Source of the DNA: Hofstenia miamia
Lineage: Eukaryota; Xenacoelomorpha; Acoela; Hofsteniidae
Length of the DNA stretch: 64,000 nt
Assembly: GCA_900660155.1 (NCBI GenBank)
Contig: CABFPE010000211.1
Coordinates: 704,693-768,692 of the forward strand
Direction: 5' to 3'
Of the stretch, positions 1 through 13,010 are shown piece after piece (position 1 is the stretch's first letter; each line of letters starts with the position of its first letter). The translations under genes and the position numbers were made by a program. A model generated the notes under the pieces. It was not told where the DNA came from. It saw nothing but the letters and a program-made list of their open reading frames with translations, and did no database searches.

Positions 1-2275
1 TGAATGCATTTGGTGAGAAGCAGCAGTCACATTTCTTTAACATTAAACAACAACATCGCTGGATGTCAACCTGCTGCCAGAAATGCTGACCACGTTGTAA
101 GTGTGAAATTTGATTTGTTAGAGAGACAATGTGTGCATTAAGAAATTAAAAAGAAAGGCCAAGCGAACAGGAAATTAGTTTATAAGCGCAAAACTTAAAT
201 AATGCACAAAGAGTGAAAGATTTAAAAGTTCCGTTATTGCGTTTTTCTTCTAAGCTTATGGTATAAATGTTTCATTTCGGCTTGTATTTATAATGTATGA
301 TTATATAAATTAGAGATGAACAATTATAAAAGAGGCTATATTTGAAAGGGAATAAATATTTTAAAAATTGAAATTTACTTTATTGGAATAAAATTAATTT
401 AAGATATCACTCCATTGAAAGGCTGTAAATATGTCAAGATATGTTGACCCAACCCAAGCCAAAATTCAACTAAGGAATTTCTAATTAACGCAACACAAAT
501 ATTATTGACTTCTTACTGCTTCAAACCAATGAAGTTGAATGCATGGAAGTAATTAAGGAGAGTCCATGATGAATTCCTGGAAAAGTATTGTCATACCAAC
601 TTCTCAAACATAAGGAAAAGAATGCTTCATTCCCATCTAGAATTCTTCCCTGAGAATTTTTAGTGACGAACATCGAGAAAAATTCCATCAGTACAACAAC
701 ACGATGTGGCAAAGATATCAAAGAAACTGGGGATCTTTAATGCTGGCAGAATACTGCTGGAGCATGATGAGAGATCTTCTTAACACTCAATACTAAGGAA
801 GAATAACTTTAAACATTTCTAACTGAATTTCACATTGGTGCATTATTTGGTAAGTTCTATTCGATTTATTTAATTTCTTTGTATCATTATTATTATTATT
901 TTTAGTTATCTTTATCAGTAATATAACACACTTAGTTATGGTCTTATAGATTCAACTAATATCAATCAATTATTATTTTATTGTCAACAAATAAAACAAT
1001 CTTTGTTGGCACCAGAAAATTTTTGAAGATTACAGAAATATCATATCTGAAAATAGTGTGAAATAGAAAAACTAAAAAATATAAATTACAGAAAAATGGA
1101 GGAGCAAAACGGTTGCCATTTTTGTAAGCAGCATTGTGAAATGTATTGAAAACTCATATTAAGTAAAAATATTTGTTGACCAATATAATTGGAGAAACCA
1201 CTATATATTTATATTCTTCTCAATGCGTTTGATATTTTATTGCAGTTACTTTCTACCCCATGACTTATAATAAGATTGACTGGAGGGAACTACAGTTGAG
1301 GGTTCAGGAAATAGTTTTACAACATTTTCATTTTGAGGATTCGTAGATTTGATCAATTTAGCTTACATAATAATGATTATCGAAAGAGGCAACCCAAATT
1401 AGAGATAAATTTTTCAAAATTTTCAAAGTGTCTCTAGTTTTTGCATCACTCACTTGTTGGTGAAATACTTGAGATTCCTTATTTCTCTATCTTCTAGTAG
1501 TTTTTTTCTAAAACTCAGTTTAACGGAAAAAAATATCAAATTCTGTTTAGTAATAAACACAACCATAATAATTTTGTTAGTTCCAAATATATTAAGCAAA
1601 ACAAACATTAAACAGAAAGCATGTTTCCATTGAAAGTAGATATCAACTGAGTTACTCAAGGTAAGTGTGGAGTCAGAACCTAATAAATTCCATTCTTGAA
1701 ATAGTGCAAAAATATATCTTCAAATGTATTAACTTTATTCGGAATTCTGCAGCAAAATAGATTATTGTCGTTCAAAACATTTTGATAATAGTTGATGGGA
1801 TTTTTTTTTGCCACGACTTCCAAATCACCATTTTGGGTGTAAATATAGCAAGGGTGAAATTCCAAAAAAAACTTTTCAATCAGATTTATCTGAAAATTTT
1901 TTCTATGCAATACTTACAATACTTATAGCTATAAAACAAGTGTGGTGCAAAAATTGAACATGTAAATTGAAAAATTGTGCCAGAGTAATATTCAGCTTTA
2001 ATGTTTAGCTTGAGCACATAACTAGTGCAAAGCGTGCTTGAATCAATAAATAAATATTCTTAATCAGTGTCATAAAAAAATAATTTTAAACTTTCCTACT
2101 AAAATTCACATTTCTGAATAAATTTCAATTGTTTATATCCCCTGTATTACCTTTGGATTTGGAAGATAGAGAGAACAGTTATTGAATTATAAATTAGAAA
2201 TATTTATAACTTTATTAATTTAGTGAAATCTTGAAATTTATAATTTGCTGTCAATTGGAAATGAAAATTCTATTA
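1..2275. other. Gene-free AT-rich DNA
   Basis: No exon, RNA gene or transposon protein is recognisable on either strand. Open frames are short (below about 80 codons), low in complexity and lack splice context. The sequence is simple AT-rich intergenic DNA with homopolymer runs. Confidence 0.6.
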
Positions 2276-2283
2276 ACAGTTAA

Positions 2284-2356
2284 CAGTGGCGTACGCAGGG
2301 GGGACATGGTGGAATGTCGATGATGCCCCCTTCAGAAAATCCTGCGTACGCCCCTG
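2284..2356. mobile_element. 73-bp hAT-like MITE with 8-bp target duplication
   Basis: The segment starts CAGTGGCGTACGCAGG and ends CCTGCGTACGCCCCTG, a near-perfect terminal inverted repeat. It is flanked by the identical 8-mer ACAGTTAA at 2276-2283 and 2357-2364. An 8-bp duplication with ends CAG...CTG is typical of hAT-superfamily elements. At 73 bp it encodes nothing, so it is a miniature derivative mobilised in trans. It lies 17 bp left of the next element. Confidence 0.8.
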
Positions 2357-2373
2357 ACAGTTAACGATGGTTA

Positions 2374-4535
2374 AGCCCATGCTACACGAACAACTTTGTC
2401 GTCCGAACGAACAACTTTTGTCGGCAACTTTTGTCACCAATTTCTGTCGTGCGAACGAACAACTTTTGTCTCCAACTTTTGTTGTTGATTTGGATGCTAC
2501 ACGAACAACTTTAGTCATTTAATTAGTTTTAGACAAAAGTCGGGGAGGGGATGCTACACGAACGATTTTAGTTGGCGACAAAAATTGTTGATAAGAGTTG
2601 TTCGTGTAGCATAGTGTTACAACAACTTTTTATTATTTCAGTTACTTCATTATAAAATATTTAAGAAAGAATTACAAGAATATCCGAATATGCAGAAATA
2701 TTAAAAATAAGAAATATTAATATTGCTAATGTAACATAACAGTTGAACTAAAATATTAAAATATTTTTCAATATTAAATTTTTGTAATATGCATCAGCAA
2801 CAAGCTATTTTATGTTATGTTTTAATGTCTTTATTGAAACAATATATATTGTTTCAATATCTGTATTCGTATTTTCTTGAATATTATTAAACCGCGCCTG
2901 CTGAAATGTGCTTGTTTACATTCCTAAATGAGTGNGGCCTGCATCGCGGCCTGCAGAATGGTATGTAACCTGCGCGAATGCGTATTTTCATTGGAGAGCA
3001 GATTATCACTGTTTACGAATGAAATAAGTACTTTGAAATTAAACCCATGGACCTCTCTTTACATAGGTCCATGATTAAACCAAACATCATAATTGCCTGC
3101 ACTGTTTAAACAATACTTGAGTTCGAAAGCTATGCTGTGATCGACATCCCAATCTAATCACTATTTTATGACTCGCAAAGTTCAAATGTTCTTATTTACT
3201 ACAAAGGATTCTTTTTAATGAGTTAATTGTTTTAATTTAATGCTGATACTGAAGTATACAAAAGAAATGCCTACATAGTGATATGTTTATTTTAACATAA
3301 AAATGTACAAATCATGATTATTAATTCTATAAACCTAGCTAATTTTAAATTTTACAGTCTGAAATGAACTCTGAAAACAATTGAAATTATAGCTTAAAAT
3401 TGTTTATTTATCTTTGAAGGTGATAATTACCAGAAAGTTGCAGAATTATTTCCCTGACAAAAAAGTTGGTCGGAGCACCCTGCTACACGGACAACTTTTG
3501 TCATTTAATTACTTCCCGACTAAAGTTGGCGAAAGGGGTGCTACACGAGCAATTTTTATTGCCCAATCTTTGTTGGACCGAACGGACAACTTTTGTCGCC
3601 AACTTTAGTTGGACCGAACCAAATAACTTTAGTCTAGATAATTACTCCCGATNTTTCCTCATACTGATTGCATATATTCGTCGCTCTGAAAACTATCTAA
3701 ATTAATGAAATCACATTAAAAATACGATTGTTATTGAGCTATCGCGGCCTGCAGAATGGTATGTAACCTGCGCGAATGCGTATTTTCATTGGAGAGCAGA
3801 TTATCACTGTTTACGAATGAAATAAGAATGATGCTGTTTACTTTGAAATTAAACATGAACTTCTATAATAGCATTCAGAGGTTCATGAATTAAACCAAAC
3901 GTCATAATTTCCTCCACTGTTTAAACAAAACCTTGAGTTCGACCTCCCAATCTAATCACTATTTTATGACTCGCAAAGTTCAAATGTTCTTGTTTACTAC
4001 AAAGGATTCTTTTTGATGAGTTAATTGTTTTAATTTAATGCTGATACTGAAGTATACAAAAGAAATGCCTACATAGTGATATGTTTATTTTAACATAAAA
4101 ATGTACAAATCATGATTATTAATTCTATAAACCTAGCTAATTTTAAATTTTACAGTCTGAAATGAACTCTGAAAACAATTGAAATTATAGCTTAAAATTG
4201 TTTATTTATCTTTGAAGGTGATAATTACTAGAAAGTTGGAGAATTATTTCTCCGACAAAAAAGTTGGTCGGAGCACCCTGCTACACGAACAACTTTTGTC
4301 ATTTAATTACTTCACGACTAAAGTTGGCGGAAGGAGTGCTACACGAACAATTTTTATTGTCCAATTTTTGTTGGACCGAACGGACAACTTTTGTCGCCAA
4401 CTTTAGTTGGACCGAACGAACAACTTTAGTCTAGATAATTACTCCCGATTTTAGTTGTGGAAGAGGGGTGCTACACGAACGATTTTCGTTGTCCAACAAA
4501 AATTGGCGACAAAAGTTGTCCGTGTAGCTTGGGCT
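2374..4535. mobile_element. PIF/Harbinger-like MITE with subterminal repeat clusters
   Basis: The left end reads AGCCCATGCTACACGAACAA; the right end, on the other strand, reads AGCCCAAGCTACACGGACAA. Both ends are flanked by TTA (2371-2373 and 4536-4538), the 3-bp duplication typical of PIF/Harbinger elements. Both termini carry clusters of an approximately 20-bp motif related to ACGAACAACTTTTGTC in direct and inverted order, which could be transposase binding sites. The interior is AT-rich with no transposase frame. Part of the length is a direct duplication bounded by single Ns, so the true element may be about 1.4 kb. An internal TIR pair (2377-2618) suggests nesting or a shorter derivative. 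Confidence 0.65.
2943..4448. repeat. Direct duplication of about 700 bp inside the MITE
   Basis: Segments 2943-3652 and 3741-4448 are near-identical direct repeats with scattered substitutions and short indels. The first copy is bounded by single N characters at 2935 and 3653, so it behaves like an inserted contig. It may be a haplotype copy placed in tandem rather than a real duplication, although the hairpin differences between copies argue for two genuine sequences. Confidence 0.75.
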
Positions 4536-4538
4536 TTA

Positions 4539-7336
4539 GGCGGGGATTACTCCTTGTATAGTTTTGAAAGATTTAAATGAAATTTGGTGATGTTTGACTT
4601 TTCAACATAGAAATACTATATTTAGAAGTTTCAACATAATTTGCACATGACTACCCGAAACATTATTGTATAGTATGTATAGACGGTTTGGGGTACTTTT
4701 ACTACCCTAGATATTTAGCTTAATTCCATTGACTCTTGCATCGCAGAAAATAGAGTGACCTACACAATATTCAAAACTTAAGCACGTAAGCGGACAATCT
4801 TATGTCTAGGAACGTATTCTAGAATGAACGCCCTCACCGCCTTCTATATAGTAGGCCTTGGCAATCCACAAATATTATCACAAAAGTTAAACATTTCATT
4901 GTCAGATACAAAGTCTAATGAATGAGACCTTTTCAATTAGTTTTCTGAAAATGACATAGTTCACCCCATATTGTATCTACTGATGCTAAAAATGAATACA
5001 ACATTTGAGTATGTTGGAGAAAAATTTTGACAAGGAAATATATATATATATATATACTATAGGGTACTACAAAATGCAACAGTGCATTTAATATAGAAAG
5101 GAGTTAATGAAACAAAGTTCACTTGCCTGGGTGCGGCCTGGATGGCCACACTTTCCAACAGTTAGATCCGAGTGGTGTGTTGAATACAAACCGCCAAGCA
5201 AACTGATAATATAAATGGAAAATAATTTATATATATATATATTTGGACTTCAGCCAGGAGCTCATTTATTTCTGGTCCGGCCCATAGCCAGGATTAATAT
5301 TTTTTTCAACCCCATCCTGTCCTTGACCCACCCGTGCCGAGTAGGCTTACAGCCCACGTGGTCCATCCCGGCCTGTTTCCAATATTGGTAAATTTAAGTA
5401 AAGCACAATAAGTAGCTTATGATAGCAAAGTTTGCTGAGCATGGTCATGGTCGACACTCAAAGGGCGCGAGCAGAGCTGAATATCGGCGATGATACTTCA
5501 TCTGGTCGTGTGAAAAAACTTTTTAGTGTGACACACATCTTTTTTATAATTATTTAAACCATATACTGTTTACATTATGCAATAACATCTGTAGGGTCCT
5601 TAAAGTACCTCAATCTGGGTAGTAGTAGTAATGTAAACAAGCTTTAACTTTTAATAAAAACTATGTTGTAAATTGACGTAATAGACAATAAAATTGTCTT
5701 TTAGAAATATATAATATGCACTTCTATTATCATGAATTTCATCAGTTTCTCCCATTAGTGTCAATAATAATGCTGACTGATGATTTTCAGAAAGTGTCTA
5801 CAAAATTAAATTTTCTGCAAAAATGCATTTTAATAAATCTATATTACATATATAGGCGATGCATCATTTCCAAAAAAGATTCGAATTTAATACGTTGTTT
5901 TTGATGATTTGAACACGTAATTCAAAGTATAGAAGATGTAATCCGTTATTTTGCAATCTTCCAAGTCACTAGTTTCTAGTAGCTTTAGAGTTGCTTATGT
6001 CTCTTGGTTGAGTTGATGCCATCCAATTTAAGTTAACTGTTTTTCTATCGTTCGGATATAAATCTACCGCAAACAGCATGTAAACATACTATAGGTTAGT
6101 TCCACGTAACAGATTCACACAATTTTGGCATCTAAGTGGTACCCATTGTGGCATAGATCCATCAGAAATGCTTTATTAAAATATTAGACTGTTGTATATT
6201 ACATTCTGCTATAAGTGTTACCCTTGTCAGTAAATTTTAATTAACTATATACTATTTCAAAGGTGAGTAACAGACCCACATTTAATCTTTCTACAAAAAT
6301 GAATAAATTGTTATTTCAAGCAATTTCTGTCAATTGACAAATAATACATGAATACTTTCGCTGAGAAATCCTACGAAATTTGATTTAGGAAAAAGTCTAA
6401 AACAAAATCAAATTTAGAAAATTCAGTTTAGCTTGAAAATAATTGAAATCCTGTAAAAATTATGAAAAGAATATGCTTAAGAATGCATATAGTAATAAAC
6501 ACAATCAACAGTAATCTATTCACAAGTGTAGCTTTATTGATGAGTTTAGCTGCCCTGCAGACCTGACTTACTTTAGTATCAAACCTGACCTGATTTAAGC
6601 CTGTTTAATTCTGATGTTCATTGAGGAAAGGATGCCCTTCTATCGAATTATACTTCCCATTTATTTTACACTGTATCTGAATGCAAACATCGGTTTTAAT
6701 TATTAACATATTTTAAAAAACAGAAAATTATTGTGCTAAGTAATTATCTGTCAGACTGTGTAGTGATGCAACCATAGTTAGTAACATATTGATTTTATTT
6801 ACGATGATATTTATATATACCAACCATAATACTAGTACAATTTAGAGTAAAGCAGAGATAAACTTGCCATTGGGTAAACAAGTTAACCCTATAATTTTCT
6901 AAAAGCTAATCATAAATCAACAAAGCTAATGCGTTTGACTTTTGCATAGATAGCATAAGAAATTATATACTGTTATCCCCGTCTATCATTTTGATGTTCT
7001 ACTACAGCCTATGCCGCATTTCACATCTGTAATAAAGGAAAGCAGTTAAGCAACGTTCGGATGAAAATGATATAAAAATTGACATGTACATTGATATTGT
7101 CAAATCTGATTTTGATCCTATTTTAACTTGGACCTGATCTAAGATGAGTCAAACCGAACCTGAAGCTTGACATGATCTGATTAATCCTTATAGACCTGTA
7201 AGAATCCTAACCTGACTCAATCAAGCTATTTGAATTGCGAAAATTCAATTTCTTACCACATGATGGTGCCTAAAAACAACTATTCTAATATGATAAATTT
7301 GATGATCATTCTAAGAATATGTCAATCAATATAAGG
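4539..7336. other. Gene-free AT-rich DNA with microsatellites
   Basis: No coding exon is recognised. There are short TA microsatellites near 5037-5057 and 5228-5242. A somewhat GC-richer patch at about 5120-5500 and degenerate CCTGACCTGA-like word repeats near 6560-6600 and 7130-7220 look like old repeat debris without identifiable ends. Confidence 0.5.
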
Positions 7337-7338
7337 TA

Positions 7339-8897
7339 GGGGAGACCGGGCTACTTGATACAAGGATTAAGTTAATAAAGGACATGCATACTTGCTGCAG
7401 CGCCATTTAATGTAAAGTTTTTGCAATTTCAGAACCACACGTGAACATCATTTACCCCACACATTATCATTGCTCGAGCTATTTGCTCTATGATCTGACG
7501 TGAGTAATTATATAATTTATGCATGCAATAGTAAATAAAAACATCTTTAGTATTTTCTTTGCCTTTCTTTGATATTTTGCAGCCGCCAAACTTCGCTATT
7601 TGCTAAATACTGATCACTTATATTAGAAGAAGTTTAAATCTGACTGTAAGGTGTTAAAACCATGAGCTAAATATTATTCCCATTTAATTCATGAAGGGCC
7701 AAGTCGATACAGTTAACAACAGGGTTAGATGATACATGTATCAACTTGCCCCGTGCAATTTTTGAAATTATATTTATGTCATGCAGAAAAATGCAAGAAA
7801 TATTGCATATAATGAGCACTCACATAAAGTAAGATATTACAAAATAGGTGCAAATTCAAAATTTTCTTGTACCCCAAAACCGAAAAAATAGCGTTCAAAA
7901 ACAGGGCTCAAGAAATTGTCTGAAATTTTGGTATGTTGTGTGTATCTAACCCCAAAATATAATTTCGCAAAAAAAATTTTATCGAGTCCATCGTTGAATA
8001 GGGGAAGGCTACTTAAATATCCCAAAAATCGTCTCACTCACTAGTATCTCCTAAAGTAATGCACAAAATTTGATCAAATTTAGTTTTATTTAGAAGATGG
8101 TTCGAACTTATAAAAGAAGAACCCCGGATAATGGTTTGATACCTTCAAGCATTCAACGAGCATTTAATAGCTGCTTAGACGGCGCTTCTTTTCGAAATGC
8201 AGCTAAGGACCACAACATACACCTTGCAACATTGCATTGGCTAGTGAAAAAAACACAAAGCTAGTGCAATGAACCATGCCAAGACAAGTTGAAAATGACC
8301 TCGTAACATTTTGTTTAGAATGCAGTTCAATATATTATGGTTTAACGACATCATGTCTACGTGATATTGCATACCAATTTGCTTGCAGAGACATCGTGAA
8401 GATACCAGATTCTTGGAATACAAATAAAAGACTGGTCTCGATTGGTTCACAGCGTTCATGAAGAGAATTAGTCCTCAATCTGCATTTGTCACAACTATGA
8501 TGAAGTTTGGATTGTATATAAAATGGTCTGAAAAAAATTGTTTGCATAAATATACCTTTGTTTTTTCTGGTTAACAAAGTTCTATATTACACTCCTTAAG
8601 ATATTCAATAACATATTGTTAATGCGCCGTTATTAATTTTACCATGCACGTAAGCGATAGTTAATACCTTTTTATCGTAGACCCTAACGTATTAATTTCC
8701 CCATGGTATGTATACAATGTGCACATGACTACATTTCGCTCAATTTATCAAAAGTTCTAAAACTTCTTAAATATATTAAAGTCATAAATTATAGCTAACA
8801 AATGCAAGATCGTTCAGTACCAAATATAGTGTCATGGCATTGCAGGGCTTGGTTGAAAAACCAATTAATAAAAAAATTGTATCAACTAGCCCCGACC
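7339..8897 (+). mobile_element. Decayed pogo/Tigger-like DNA transposon
   Basis: Imperfect terminal inverted repeats begin GGGGAGACCGGGCTACTTGA on the left and, read from the other strand, GGTCGGGGCTAGTTGATACA on the right. TA dinucleotides flank both ends (7337-7338 and 8898-8899), the target used by Tc1/mariner/pogo elements. The interior holds a broken transposase N-terminus at 8097-8461. A second partial terminal-like motif at 7726-7757 may be a subterminal repeat. The element is about 1.56 kb and lacks a recognisable DDE catalytic domain. Confidence 0.7.
8097..8461 (+). pseudogene. pogo-like transposase N-terminal fragment (broken)
   Basis: From the ATG at 8097 a 55-codon frame reads MVRTYKRR and continues into an HTH of the Psq type (GASFRNAAKDHNIHLATL), the usual start of pogo-like transposases; it stops at 8262. 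A second frame at 8276-8461 continues with GLTTSCLRDIAYQFA and a W near its end, matching the following CENP-B-type HTH. The two pieces are separated by a stop and frameshift, and the DDE domain is missing, so no active transposase is made. The family assignment rests on motif recall, not a search. Confidence 0.65.
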
Positions 8898-8899
8898 TA

Positions 8900-9427
8900 C
8901 AGCAACAAAAACATATCATCCTAAATCTAAATTTTTTTCAGTGATTTCAAATATTTTCTTATAAAATCCGAATTCTCTTTGCAAATTTACGAAAAACAGT
9001 ATTTCATGTGGTTGAAAATTTTATGGAGTGGGCTTATATAGTATTTTTTAGAGGACAAAGAAACAGCTGTAGTAATAAGCAAAATGCAATAAGACAATGC
9101 GATTCTGTTAAAATTGAACTTACCAATGAACTAAAGTTTTATAAATCTATGCTACGAAAATAGTAATAAGATTAAGAAACTCACGAAATAATGGTATCTA
9201 CACTTGCGCATTTCCCATAGCTCCCTGTGATTTTCATTTTAGATTGTCATTTCTAGCCGATTTTCTAAAAAAAATTGTTGGTGCTTACAATATATTGAAA
9301 GTGAATATATACAGTTTTGATCATATATGTTCATTGTGAATACATTTAGTAATCACTCCTTCTTACCTTAAAAAATAACGCATCCGTTAAGGCTTGGAAC
9401 CAAACCGTAAATTTCCGTTTACTAATC
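8900..9427. other. Gene-free DNA
   Basis: AT-rich sequence between two transposons. No coding or RNA feature is seen. Confidence 0.5.
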
Positions 9428-9435
9428 CGCACTGT

Positions 9436-9706
9436 CAGGCGCGTATCGAGAATTTCTAAAGGGGGGGCGGGAATTCTTTTCTGAGACATATAGGCCTAGG
9501 TAATTTTGATTATATATTGCAGTAAAGATGACCAAATTTAAACAAACGTTTAAATTAATAAAGCAATAGAGTAATTATGAATTGATCTACTTTTTTGCAC
9601 TTTATGTCAAACAAAAAGGCTGTTCATCAATATATCGATTATATCGTATGAAAATTCGCTGAAATTGGCCTGCCCCAAAGGGGCCCCCTCTCTAAATACG
9701 CCTCTG
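9436..9706. mobile_element. 271-bp hAT-like MITE with perfect 8-bp target duplication
   Basis: The left end starts CAGGCGCGTATCGAGAATTT; the right end, reverse-complemented, starts CAGAGGCGTATTTAGAGAGG. The 8-mer CGCACTGT occurs directly outside each end (9428-9435 and 9707-9714). This is the hAT signature. The interior is AT-rich and non-coding. The right end is followed by gene-free DNA up to 10.3 kb. Confidence 0.8.
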
Positions 9707-10311
9707 CGCACTGTTTTTTAGATTATTTTTATCATTATTTCTTTTATAAACTGCTTACAATGGTAAATTAAATCAGCTCTTCTGTTCGCGTACTTTGATT
9801 GCTTGTTCCTGTGTTGTCATCATCAGTGACTCTGTTACTCTTAATAATGCCTTCTTTAGGCCCTCACTGTTATCGTCTCTGTTTCAACTTTCTGCATTAT
9901 TCCGATATTTTCCTTGTAATGTCTTCCGTATATACCTGGATTTTCTTTCTGTCGGCATGCCCAAATCCTACTCAGGTATGCTTCCACTTTTTATCTTCAG
10001 TTGTAATTTTCTTACATAGTTGTTAACCCAAAATAATAATAGAACAGGTTTTATACGTATTTTTAACAAGAAGACACGATGTCTTGCACATTTTGAAATG
10101 TACTAAGTAATATCATTTTTTTGGTAAAAACTGTACAACACCGTTACAATATTTTTTTTAATTTAGCGGTGCTATAATTTTTGTGAATTTGTAGTGTATA
10201 TTTTCTGTAGTAAACTTGATTCAGCTCTTAGCGTTTTCAAATATTTGGTTATTAGTTGCTAACATTTAAGTGATAAAAAATCCAAATAGATTAAATTTCT
10301 AAAAATATTTT

Positions 10312-10825
10312 AGCCATGCATTTTTCAAAAAGTGTTAAATAATTATGTATAATTTTTATATTTTTCATAACAATAATCCTTTATATCATTATTCATCACT
10401 AAGGATGAATTTTTTTGAACTAAAATACATATAAATTTCAACTTTAAAAATTTAACTTATTATGGCCAAGAAAATATTATTTTTATCAAAGCAACGTTAA
10501 GTAGCTTATGTAACACTACATGAACGCTATAAACTAAATCATATCACCTTTCACAGTTAATAAAAATGTAAGTANAGCCATGCATTTTTCAAAAAGTGTT
10601 AAATAATTGTGTATAATTCTTATATTTTTCATAACAATAATCATTTATGTCATTATTCTTCACTAAGGATGAAATTTTTTTGAACTAAAATACATATAAA
10701 TTTCAACTTTAAAAATTTAACTTATTATAGCCAAGAAAATATTATTTTTAAGTAGCTTATGTAACACTACACGAACGCTATAAACTAAATCATATCATCT
10801 TTCACAGTTAATAAAAATGTAAGTA
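10312..10825. repeat. Tandem pair of about 255 bp separated by one N
   Basis: Sequence 10312-10574 recurs at 10576-10825 with a few substitutions and one deletion of about 12 bp, with a single N at 10575 exactly at the junction. The content is AT-rich and non-coding. The N at the joint suggests two allelic contigs laid end to end. Confidence 0.8.
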
Positions 10826-12040
10826 AATACAATAAAAACGTTTTCAATTTAAAATTTCTGTTATTAGTTAGTAAATTTCCTAGCATGGAAAAATTTTCTT
10901 CAACACATGAACTGCTGGGTTGCGGAATTAGGAAGAACTGAAATTGATTTAGTTTACTACTTGCACTGATAACATTTTATACTTTATCAGATTTCAACCG
11001 AGGTGAATTCTTTAAGTTAATATTAAAGAGAATTAACTAAATTTAAAAATTGTCATATTCTTAACGTATGCATATGAAACAATTATAAAAGCTGCTTATG
11101 CGCTCAGTCAGTTAACATATTGATCAGTGGTAGCATAGAATAAATAATAACTAAAACCTCTGATCTAATTTGGAAAATACGGTTTTGCATATGTAAATTA
11201 GTTGTTTTTTTATTAATAGATATTGATGTTTATGTTATTTATTATTTTATGCCATGTTTTTAACATTTGCATATTACAGTGAGTAGGGTTATGAATTTTG
11301 ATATATTGATTTATGACAGCCCTAGTCGTAATTTATTGCATAAAATACTAAAACATTACAAACTCTACAAACTACAATAATAAAGATGTATTGATAATAT
11401 TATAAATGTAACAGTTTGTGTGCTTGCGTATCTGACCTCAAAATCGAATCTTTAAAAGTACCAAATGTGCTACTATCTCCTACAAGAACTGTTTTTTTGC
11501 AAATACAATTTATAATTTCAATAAAATTTTTTAAAAGAGACATTGATACTCCATTTTAATAAACTACTGCAGTTTTTTATATTGATTTTAAGAATTTTCA
11601 AAACTATTTTGAACCTAATATTTTGAAGGTTCTGGTAAAACAATCACACAGCTATTATGAATTTCATTATTTTGAAAGAAAATATAATCCAAATTCATAT
11701 GAGATATGTTAACCTTTGGATATTAAAAGGTGAAGAATATTTCAGAAAAGCGTCAACCATTGGTAGACAAATTCCAACAAAATAATTGTTTTTAGTTATA
11801 TAAAGAGATGTATACAAACCGGTTCACATCAGAAGTGGAAGCTGGCCTGCCCGGACATTTCCTGATCGTTGACCAGATTGCTCTCCAAACCAAAACCTGA
11901 CAAAATCTATTACACAAATTTAGTATTTGCAATTGAAAAAAAGGTTTTTCTGGGATGCGTGCTATGTACTTAATTGTCTATTCCTTATGTAAATGATATA
12001 AATGATGATTATTTTTGTATGAACCAAAACTTTAAGCAAT
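10826..12040. other. Gene-free AT-rich DNA
   Basis: No exon, RNA or transposon terminus is recognised. Short open frames only. Confidence 0.5.
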
Positions 12041-12044
12041 CCTA

Positions 12045-13010
12045 AAAAATTAGTGCCGTACATAGCCGAAGTTTGGCTGTTATGTGGGGTTACTGAAGAA
12101 ATCAAAAGACTAACTCAGTAGGCATAATCATGATCCGGGTCCGGACTTTAACCCCTGGAAGTATGCCTGGCCGGTTGGATCGTGAGAAACCTCTAGTGAC
12201 TCAGAGTGCTGATCTGTGTTGAGTCTGATCAGCAGATTGAAGCCGAAGACTGAACTTCAGCTGAGAGAGTTGCGGCTCTCCTCTTTTGGCCAACCAAGGC
12301 TACTAACGGTGGTAACTAAGAGAGCACCTGCTGGTGCTAAAAGATCCGAAATGCTATTGGAGTACGCGGGCGTATTCACTGAATACAATCATCTAGTGAA
12401 TAAAAGTCTCCAGTTAAAAAGCATGTTGAATCATAACTATGTACCTGTAACACAGCAAAGCTGCCTCACAGGAAAGGCACAGCAAGTGCTGGTTTTGGCA
12501 GATCTCATAGGGGAGAAACAAGGAATTAACCTTGCATGACTGCCCCATGAGACGCACTCATTGACTGGCACCAGTAGCAGTCTCGCTAACAGTGTTTCCA
12601 CTGCGTCGCTACATGTCTACCTGAAAAACTAAAACAGACAGGTTTTTCAACCGTTACCGCCCCCATATGCACAAAGAACATATGGTGGCACCTTATTCTA
12701 CCCTGGTTTTAACGTCTGATGTAGGTTCGGGAGTCCGTACACCGACGCGACAATTGAGTGTTAGTTATTAATATACAGGAGCCACCGCGAGGAGGTACTC
12801 TTTAGGACGATTTAGGCATAGCCCTTACGGCTTCTGTGCATAGTTTATTACACCATTTATAGATATTCCACCTTGTAATGTACTTAATTTTCTTATTGTT
12901 TTATGATTAGTAATCTGCAAACAATTTTGTGGCTCAGTCCACATTGTTAAATTCGTTTGGACCCAGCGGCCCTAGTAAATTTCGGTGTTGGACTTTCTTT
13001 CTTCAGAAAT
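12045..13010. repeat. GC/CpG-rich segment, probable retroelement remnant
   Basis: This roughly 1-kb stretch is clearly richer in G, C and CpG than anything around it. It holds a 107-codon frame at 12216-12539 that I do not recognise. Near 12800-12835 the sequence TTTAGGACGATTTAGGCATA precedes a small hairpin (AGCC/GGCT), followed by a T-rich tail, an arrangement reminiscent of the 3' region of LTR or LINE elements. It ends about 320 bp upstream of the channel gene's first ATG, so a CpG-island promoter role is an alternative. I favour a repeat because the boundary is sharp and the sequence looks compact and structured. Confidence 0.35.

Noticed and set aside
9795-10026. Hydrophobic frames resembling a membrane protein
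   Set aside because: Two overlapping frames in a pyrimidine-rich patch, no splice sites or motif. Likely chance.
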